Source of the DNA: Lachnospiraceae bacterium
GTDB lineage: Bacteria > Bacillota > Clostridia > Lachnospirales > Lachnospiraceae
NCBI GenBank assembly: GCA_024698715.1
Contig: JAILRA010000043.1
Location: 1-48,076, forward strand
Length of the DNA: 48,076 nucleotides
Direction: 5' to 3'
The position numbers were made by a program, and so were the translations under genes. Numbering within the stretch: the first letter of the stretch is position 1; every line of letters starts with the position of its first letter. This document shows, piece after piece, positions 43,629-48,076 of this stretch. Under the pieces are notes generated by a model, which did not search any database, had not been told where the DNA came from, and was given only the letters and a program-made list of their open reading frames with translations.

Positions 43629-44552
43629 ATGGATGCAGTAAAGAAACCGATGGTGTCGGTTATCATGGGAGTGTATAATCAGTGGGACAAACAGGCGTTG
43701 TATGAGGCCGTTTATTCCATATTAAATCAGACATTCACGGATTTTGAATTCATCATCTGGAATGACGGCTCCGACGAAGAGACCAGTGAGGCGCTCAACG
43801 AACTTCCGTCTCTTGATTCCAGGATTATCCTTGCCGGAAAAGATGAGAATAAGGGACTTGCGTTTTCGTTGAATGAATGCATCAAACTTGCGAGGGGCAA
43901 ATATATCGCAAGAATGGATGCCGACGATATATCATATACAAAAAGATTTGAAAAAGAAATCGAATTCCTCGAAGAAAACAAAGAGTATTCGTGGGTGGGA
44001 TGCAATACGGATCTTTTCGATGAATCCGGAATATGGGGCAAAAGAGAAATGCCCGCATATCCCGTAAACGACGATTATCTGAGATTTTCGCCGTTCGTTC
44101 ATCCGTCTGTTATGTACAGAGCATCGATATTCGATAAGAACGAAGGATATCTCGAGTCTGAAGAAACATTAAGATGCGAGGATTATGAGATATTTATGAG
44201 ATTCAAGAAAGCCGGACTGAAGGGGGCAAATTTACAGGAAAGGCTTTTCTGTTACAGGGAAAACACAGAATCTTACAAGAGAAGGTCATTTAAGTGCAGG
44301 ATCAACGAAGCGAAGTTGAGATACCACAACTTCAAAGAGATGGGAATCCTCTTCCCGAAGGGATGGTTATTTGTGCTTCGTCCGATCATTGCATGTTTGG
44401 TTCCCAAAGGGGTATTAGCCAAATACAAGAGAAGAGAATCGGCGGTTAACACCGATCTTCTTGAAGAGGCGAAAAGATATGAAAAAAGAGAGAGTATTAT
44501 TACTGCCGGCAATCGCATTTACAGCCGTCCTGTTAACAGCGTGCGACAGTAA
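43629..44552 (+). CDS. Family 2 glycosyltransferase (EpsE-like)
   Basis: The 307-residue GT-A protein has VSVIMGVYNQWDKQALYEAV, WNDGSDEETSEAL, AFSLNECIKLARGKYIARMD with the DXD-type MDADD, HPSVMYRA and CEDYEIFMRFK. These are typical of the EpsE/HyaD group. No membrane segment is seen. The last 74 bases overlap the start of the SH3 lipoprotein gene in a different frame, which is long for this window and hints that either end could have changed recently; the C-terminal 25 residues are Arg-rich and not conserved-looking. Confidence 0.93.
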   Translation: MDAVKKPMVSVIMGVYNQWDKQALYEAVYSILNQTFTDFEFIIWNDGSDEETSEALNELPSLDSRIILAGKDENKGLAFSLNECIKLARGKYIARMDADDISYTKRFEKEIEFLEENKEYSWVGCNTDLFDESGIWGKREMPAYPVNDDYLRFSPFVHPSVMYRASIFDKNEGYLESEETLRCEDYEIFMRFKKAGLKGANLQERLFCYRENTESYKRRSFKCRINEAKLRYHNFKEMGILFPKGWLFVLRPIIACLVPKGVLAKYKRRESAVNTDLLEEAKRYEKRESIITAGNRIYSRPVNSVRQ

Positions 44553-45342
44553 TGCATCAAAAGAGAATACCCAGTATGTCAAAATGAGTGATCTGAACGG
44601 TAATATTGCTATCGAAATGCCCGGTACCGGATCCGAATCAAGTGATGATATGAAAGGAAAGGTATCAGGCGATTCAGGCAAGACTACCACACAGCGCACC
44701 GTTCTTGTTGACTCCAAAATTTTCAGTGAGCCCGATAAAAAAGCTTCAGTTATCGGTTCTTTGAAAAAAGACGATCTTATTGATGTTATAGAAGAAGTCA
44801 AGGACGGTCTCTGGTTTAAAGTAGTTTACAGCGGAAGAATAGCATATATTTACTCCAGTGCGTTTGATACGGAAAATGCAGCAAATGCCAATGTGAGTAC
44901 AAATGCTACCGTCACAAATACCAATAATCAGGTGGCAGATAACACGGATAATACCATCACCGACGAAAATCCGGGCGGCGGAAACGACAACGGCGGCGGC
45001 GGTGGCGGTAATAATCCCGGAAACAATGACGACGGCGGAAACGATGACGGCGGAAATGACGATGGTGGCGATGATAATCCTTCGCAGCCGGATAATCCCG
45101 AGCCTACGAACCCTGTAAATCCCGATCCGGAACCTTCGGATCCCGACAATCCCGATCCTGCTAATCCGGATCCCGATAATCCCGAACCCGGTTCGCCTGA
45201 ACCCGGCAATCCGGATCCCGGTGATAACCCGGATAATCCCGAACCGACAAACCCGGAACCTACGAGTCCCGATCCCGGAAGCGATGATAACAACCCGGAA
45301 TCAGTGGAGCTTAATTTAGCATACTATTTTGGATTATATTAA
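44479..45342 (+). CDS. SH3-domain lipoprotein with Gly/Asp and Pro-rich repeat tail
   Basis: The ATG at 44479 has AGAGG nine bases upstream and starts a lipoprotein signal peptide (lipobox VLLTAC, Cys at about residue 22). A bacterial SH3 domain (about 75-135) reads RTVLVDSKIFSEPDKKASVI and KDGLWFKVVYSGRIAYIYSS, the usual wall-peptide binding fold. From about residue 140 the protein is low complexity: an Asn/Thr segment, a Gly/Asn/Asp segment, then repeats of the type P-D/E-N-P with many Pro. The tail ends abruptly in SVELNLAYYFGLY. It probably spans or anchors to the wall outside the membrane. The gene starts within the preceding glycosyltransferase gene and a hairpin follows the stop. Confidence 0.82.
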   Translation: MKKERVLLLPAIAFTAVLLTACDSNASKENTQYVKMSDLNGNIAIEMPGTGSESSDDMKGKVSGDSGKTTTQRTVLVDSKIFSEPDKKASVIGSLKKDDLIDVIEEVKDGLWFKVVYSGRIAYIYSSAFDTENAANANVSTNATVTNTNNQVADNTDNTITDENPGGGNDNGGGGGGNNPGNNDDGGNDDGGNDDGGDDNPSQPDNPEPTNPVNPDPEPSDPDNPDPANPDPDNPEPGSPEPGNPDPGDNPDNPEPTNPEPTSPDPGSDDNNPESVELNLAYYFGLY

Positions 45343-46793
45343 TGAATGATTTTAATGAGAAAGGTGCCGGACACAATATGTGTCAGGCACCTTTATTGCA
45401 TCAAGAGACTGAATCTGACAGAGCGAGAATTGAAGAGTACAGGAAGGTGCTTGAATGTGTGCCGAATATTTTAAAATGCATGGATGACTCCTTTGATGAA
45501 TACAGAAAGATAAAGGGCAAAGAGATGCCCTTAGCTACAAAACTATATCTTTTGGCGATAGCCATACCTCTTGTTTCCTATGCGGAGTGGGTTTTAAAAG
45601 AGGCAAAACGAGACGGAAAAGAAAGACTGTATTTCTTAAGCCGTGACGGATATCAGATCTATCTGATCGCTAAAAAAATCGCCGAAAAAAGAAAGACAGA
45701 TATCGAGTGCAGGTATCTGAATGTATCCAGACTTTCAATGAGACTGCCTTCGTATTGTCTGGACATCGACAAAAGTGTTGAAAGTATCTGCGTCGGAGGG
45801 ATAGATGTTACACCGTTCAAAATATTGAGACGCGGAGGACTTTCGGAGAAAGAATGCGAGGAAGTTTTATCTGAAAGCGGACTTTCGGAGGGAAAAGCCA
45901 ATATACTTAACTACAATGAAGTTATGGGCTTAAGAGAAAAACTCAAGGATAACGATAAACTTAAGCAGTTTATATTATCGCATTCAAAAGCGGCATTTGA
46001 TACCGCAACGGGATATCTGAAACAGGAAGGACTCTGCAGGGACTCGAAGTTCGCGATAGTTGACAGCGGATGGATCGGAACACTGCAGGAGTCGATTGAT
46101 ATATTGGTTAAGAGTGTTAATCCGGATATTAATGTAACGGGGTATTATTTTGGGCTTTACGATACTCCGAAAGGTATGGACGATGAATATTATAAAGCCT
46201 ACTATTTTATGCCTAAGAGAGGCTTAAAGAGAAAGAGCACTTTCAGCAACTCTCTTTTCGAAGCAATCGTATCGTCTGACGAGGGTATGACGCTTGAATA
46301 TGAGCAAAAAGACGGGAATTACGTACCGAAGACGGGAGTGTCCAATCCGAATGCACTGACGATAGATGAAAATGCCGGGGCATTAAAAATATTCATAGAT
46401 CTTCTGATAAAAACGGAAAGCCCTAAAGAAGTAACAGGTGAATCGGAACTGACTGACGGCAGTTTATGCGAAACTCTGTTTAGGATGTTTATGGCGGAGC
46501 CTACCGAAACGGAAGTGAAATGTTATGGTGATATGCTCTTTTCGGATGATGTCAGTGATGCCGCATTTAAAAAGGCTGCCGCGGAACTCTCATGGGAAGA
46601 TATCAAGAATCAGAGATTCTTAAATAAATTCTGTATAGTAACAGGGATAAAAAAGGCCGTAATACATGAAAGCTCATGGATTGAGGGAAGCGTCGTAAGA
46701 GCGGGAAAGAGTCATAAAGAGACGAAAAAAGAATTTAAGCATATAAGAAATTACAAAAGATTCGTCTTTGCACGAAAACAATTGTTGAATTAA
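45342..46793 (+). CDS. COG5610-like predicted hydrolase of polysaccharide loci
   Basis: The 483-residue protein is cytoplasmic by lack of signal or helices. The core LYFLSRDGYQIYLIAKKI, RYLNVSRLSMRLPSY, then AIVDSGWIGTLQESID and YYFGLYDTPKGM is recognisable from proteins annotated as COG5610 (HAD-related) in lactobacillar and clostridial glycan clusters; the N-terminal HAD domain of longer members is missing. Function unknown; the identification is from memory of the motif pattern. The start is uncertain: ATG 45342 has no ribosome site, and the hairpin at 45360-45394 falls within the first 18 codons. GTG 45459 or ATG 45480 are alternatives; an AGGAAGG sequence at 45441 lies upstream of both. 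All conserved-looking sequence begins after residue 50, so both would keep the domain. Confidence 0.6.
   Translation: MNDFNEKGAGHNMCQAPLLHQETESDRARIEEYRKVLECVPNILKCMDDSFDEYRKIKGKEMPLATKLYLLAIAIPLVSYAEWVLKEAKRDGKERLYFLSRDGYQIYLIAKKIAEKRKTDIECRYLNVSRLSMRLPSYCLDIDKSVESICVGGIDVTPFKILRRGGLSEKECEEVLSESGLSEGKANILNYNEVMGLREKLKDNDKLKQFILSHSKAAFDTATGYLKQEGLCRDSKFAIVDSGWIGTLQESIDILVKSVNPDINVTGYYFGLYDTPKGMDDEYYKAYYFMPKRGLKRKSTFSNSLFEAIVSSDEGMTLEYEQKDGNYVPKTGVSNPNALTIDENAGALKIFIDLLIKTESPKEVTGESELTDGSLCETLFRMFMAEPTETEVKCYGDMLFSDDVSDAAFKKAAAELSWEDIKNQRFLNKFCIVTGIKKAVIHESSWIEGSVVRAGKSHKETKKEFKHIRNYKRFVFARKQLLN
45360..45394 (+). terminator. Long hairpin behind the SH3 lipoprotein gene
   Basis: AAAGGTGCC (45360-45368) pairs with GGCACCTTT (45386-45394), enclosing GACACA/TGTGTC with loop ATA and one G-A mismatch, 15 pairs in total. 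T residues after it are few (ATTGC), so termination is probably partial. It may instead stabilise the lipoprotein mRNA or hide the next start. Confidence 0.6.
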
Positions 46794-46857
46794 TTTGTAT
46801 ATGGCAGATTTGTTAGGAAAGTCAGAAGAATAAATCAGTATTAAAGGAGGAGAGAGT

Positions 46858-47031
46858 ATGCGATTTTATTATAATAAGCAATTCAGAATTATTGTAAATA
46901 TGATAATGTCGATTCTTTTGATCATAGGAATTCTTCATTTTAATACTATAACTGTCAAAGCAAGCGGAAATGTGACTGATATTTTTACATATCTGCACTT
47001 TGAGATGAAAAATCTCGGAGTGCTTTTTTAA
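46858..47031 (+). CDS. Small secreted-peptide-like ORF, 57 residues
   Basis: A strong ribosome site AAAGGAGG lies 7 bases before the ATG. The peptide begins MRFYYNKQFR with basic residues, then a hydrophobic segment (about 11-27, MIMSILLIIGIL), and a possible signal-peptidase site VKA-SG near residue 35, leaving about 22 residues. I do not recognise the family. The last dozen codons coincide with a perfect terminator hairpin whose T run gives the stop codon. This looks either like a truncated exported protein whose body was lost by deletion, or a small peptide whose end is tolerated within a terminator. Such use of coding codons for a terminator is odd. The gene is 64 bases behind the COG5610-like gene. 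Confidence 0.6.
   Translation: MRFYYNKQFRIIVNMIMSILLIIGILHFNTITVKASGNVTDIFTYLHFEMKNLGVLF
46995..47029 (+). terminator. Intrinsic terminator at the end of the glycan cluster
   Basis: GCACTTTGAGAT (46995-47006) pairs with ATCTCGGAGTGC (47012-47023), with two G-U pairs and loop GAAAA, followed by six T residues. It overlaps the 3' end of the small ORF. Confidence 0.85.
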
Positions 47032-47033
47032 TA

Positions 47034-47062
47034 TTGATGCAATGCGTTAAAAGTGCTATTAT
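47034..47062 (+). promoter_or_regulatory. Promoter of the Xre-DUF3791 operon
   Basis: TTGATG (47034-47039), 17 bases, TATTAT (47057-47062) preceded by TGC as an extended -10. The start near 47069 leaves a leader of only about 20 bases. Confidence 0.7.
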
Positions 47063-47089
47063 AATATTGATAGAAATGGGTGATACGAT

Positions 47090-47284
47090 ATGGATACAGC
47101 GAATGAGATAAAAAAATTACGAACAAATATGGGAATGAATCGCAAAGAATTTTGTGATTATTATAATATACCGTACAGGACTGTTACTGACTGGGAAGCA
47201 GGAAAACGTAAAATGCCGGAGTATGTCCTGGAACTTATGGAATTTAAGGCAGATGTTGAGCAGTTAAAAACTGCAAGCACATGA
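47090..47284 (+). CDS. Small helix-turn-helix regulator (Xre/Cro type)
   Basis: The 64-residue protein is a single HTH domain: EIKKLRTNMGMNRKEFCDYY, then NIPYRTVTDWEAGKRKMPEY, the recognition helix typical of Cro/C1-type DNA-binding proteins. It has no other domain. A short GGGTGAT ribosome site precedes the ATG. It leads the operon with a DUF3791-like gene and an unknown gene and probably represses its own promoter, as is usual for such cassettes; that is inference. Confidence 0.85.
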   Translation: MDTANEIKKLRTNMGMNRKEFCDYYNIPYRTVTDWEAGKRKMPEYVLELMEFKADVEQLKTAST

Positions 47285-47313
47285 GAAATATGATGTTAAG
47301 GAGGACTTCTGTT

Positions 47314-47538
47314 ATGAGTATGAGAGATAAAGAAGTACTTAATATGCAGCTGGTTTTAATACCGGTTTTAGCAGAAGCATGGAATAAAACATATTCTGAG
47401 TTATCGGATCTGCTCAAGAAATATGATGTATTGAGTTATATTGATGTTTGCTATGAAAATTACAATTCTACCGGGAATCAGGGCATTATCGATGATTTAC
47501 AGGACTATATAGAAATGCAGGGAGGTAGAGTTAGTTGA
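47314..47538 (+). CDS. DUF3791-like protein
   Basis: The start is ATG 47314: an AAGGAGG ribosome site lies 9 bases upstream, whereas the frame's earlier ATG at 47281 has none. The 74-residue protein has SELSDLLKKYDVLSYIDVCY and NSTGNQGIIDDLQDYIEM, matching the family pattern of DUF3791 (helix, then YdxLhtqg, then iidDi). Known members often sit with a DUF3990 gene, thought to be ADP-ribosyltransferase-like; none is seen here. It is a possible antitoxin-like partner. The family call is from memory of the pattern. Confidence 0.65.
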   Translation: MSMRDKEVLNMQLVLIPVLAEAWNKTYSELSDLLKKYDVLSYIDVCYENYNSTGNQGIIDDLQDYIEMQGGRVS

Positions 47539-47542
47539 AGCC

Positions 47543-47818
47543 ATGGGAATTGATATAGAGATAAAAGAAATAGCGAACCAAATAAGAATACTCCATGAAG
47601 AAGCATATCGTGAATATCTTGGGCCGGTAGAAATACTCTGTGCCAATCCGGATGCCTCAGAAAACGAGGTTGGTTTGATGCTGGATTATCTTTTAGAATT
47701 CTGTGGGAATGATAAAGTGCTTGATTTATATAAAAGAGTTTGTCGCGCCTTTTATAAAAAATATCCTGAGTGTATAGCCAGATACATTATGTGGTACCAA
47801 GAAGAATATGAGAATTGA
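47543..47818 (+). CDS. Unknown 91-residue helical protein
   Basis: It begins 4 bases after the DUF3791-like gene, so it belongs to the same operon. The protein is mostly helical with many Glu, Tyr and Leu residues (VGLMLDYLLEFCGNDKVLD, YKRVCRAFYKKYPECIARY) and has no membrane segment or metal motif beyond four scattered Cys. I do not recognise a family. A GGGAGG sequence lies 17 bases before the ATG, far for normal use, so the true start is uncertain. As the last gene of an Xre-DUF3791 cassette it could be a toxin-like partner, but nothing in the sequence shows this. Confidence 0.6.
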   Translation: MGIDIEIKEIANQIRILHEEAYREYLGPVEILCANPDASENEVGLMLDYLLEFCGNDKVLDLYKRVCRAFYKKYPECIARYIMWYQEEYEN

Positions 47819-47872
47819 GACTGTTTGCAGAGATGGGTATATGCTAACGGGTTAAGATAGTGCATGAAGTGA

Positions 47873-48076
47873 GTATTTATCTGGACAAATGTCCGGATAA
47901 AATACCGGGAGGATTACAGTAAACAACATAAGAAAGCCTGGGAGTTTGATGCATATGATTTTTGGGTAAGAACCGCCGGGACTCCGGAGGAAAGAGCATC
48001 AAAGGATAAAGAAAACCCCAGGAAGATGCTAAAGCAGTATGCGAACTACTTTGATTCTTTTGAAGGCGTCAAGGTA
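47873..48076 (+). CDS. N-terminal part of a class I methyltransferase-like protein (partial, no visible start codon)
   Basis: The frame is open from 47873 to the window edge. From about 47927 it reads HKKAWEFDAYDFWV, then GTPEERASKDKENPRKMLKQ and YFDSFEGVKV, which resembles the start of SAM-dependent methyltransferases known from Lachnospiraceae. The SAM site would lie beyond the window. Between the TGA at 47870 and the conserved part no ATG, GTG or TTG occurs in frame. A GGGAGG ribosome-site-like sequence lies at 47907, some 10 bases before the homology. A lost start codon or a small frame error at about 47912-47922 is likely. The gene may thus be inactive. Confidence 0.5.

Noticed and set aside
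45320-46170. YYFGLY at the end of the SH3 lipoprotein and again inside the COG5610-like protein
   Set aside because: The DNA similarity is only about 18 bases with several mismatches, too short to claim duplication or recombination.
1-48076. CRISPR arrays, insertion sequences, integrases or phage genes
   Set aside because: No regularly spaced repeats and no transposase or integrase motifs were seen in any reading frame; the only tandem repeat is the 42-base one at 20432.

Overview
The window looks like chromosome from a low-to-moderate GC Gram-positive anaerobe of the Clostridia, most likely a Lachnospiraceae species of the Butyrivibrio type. Reasons: a proline T-box leader in front of proS, lipoprotein signal peptides but no outer-membrane genes, Big_2 and SLH domains in a cell-surface protein, a zinc-ribbon Hanks kinase with a DUF6273-like tail, a seven-TM-like hybrid histidine kinase, and sulfatase-type phosphoglycerol transferase plus LCP enzymes of Gram-positive walls. 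The genus is inference.

Layout. 1-2445: the tail of an unknown gene, then two adjacent broken genes (sugar-binding lipoprotein with a nonsense codon and a frameshift; sensor diguanylate cyclase with a frameshift). 2472-6321: tRNA-Gly(CCC) and a very large hybrid histidine kinase. 6332-11419: proS under a T-box, followed in the same direction by two paralogous lipoproteins with a degenerate transglutaminase-like fold that bracket a Nudix hydrolase. 11485-15804: an AEC-type permease on the minus strand, an orphan LytS-like kinase and glnS. 15859-18529: a Ser/Thr kinase and a PPP-type phosphatase, tightly joined to the first gene of the polysaccharide locus.

18533-46793 is a long surface-glycan cluster, all on the plus strand: a membrane-bound NDP-sugar 4,6-dehydratase, an epimerase, about eight glycosyltransferases, a polymerase fused to a glycosyltransferase, a GtrII-type membrane glycosyltransferase, a GDPD-like phosphodiesterase, an LTA-synthase-like phosphoglycerol transferase, an SLH/Big_2 surface protein, UDP-GlcNAc 2-epimerase, an LCP ligase, an SH3 lipoprotein and a COG5610-like protein. 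Together they would make and decorate (probably with glycerophosphate and side-chain sugars) a wall-anchored polysaccharide. No initiating sugar-phosphate transferase and no flippase or ABC exporter are seen, so the locus is probably incomplete or relies on genes elsewhere.

The most unusual element lies in two gaps between glycosyltransferase genes. 21575-21761 carries two convergent promoters that would make two short complementary RNAs sharing one bidirectional terminator; 23684-23809 carries a second copy of the minus-strand RNA. The copies keep a bulged 5' hairpin and a terminator hairpin, while the middle hairpin covaries. They resemble the antitoxin half of type I toxin-antitoxin loci, but no toxin peptide is present. 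The right end (46858-48076) holds a small secreted-peptide-like ORF that runs into a terminator, a small Xre-like regulator with a DUF3791-like protein and an unknown 91-residue protein, and a methyltransferase reading frame with no visible start codon.
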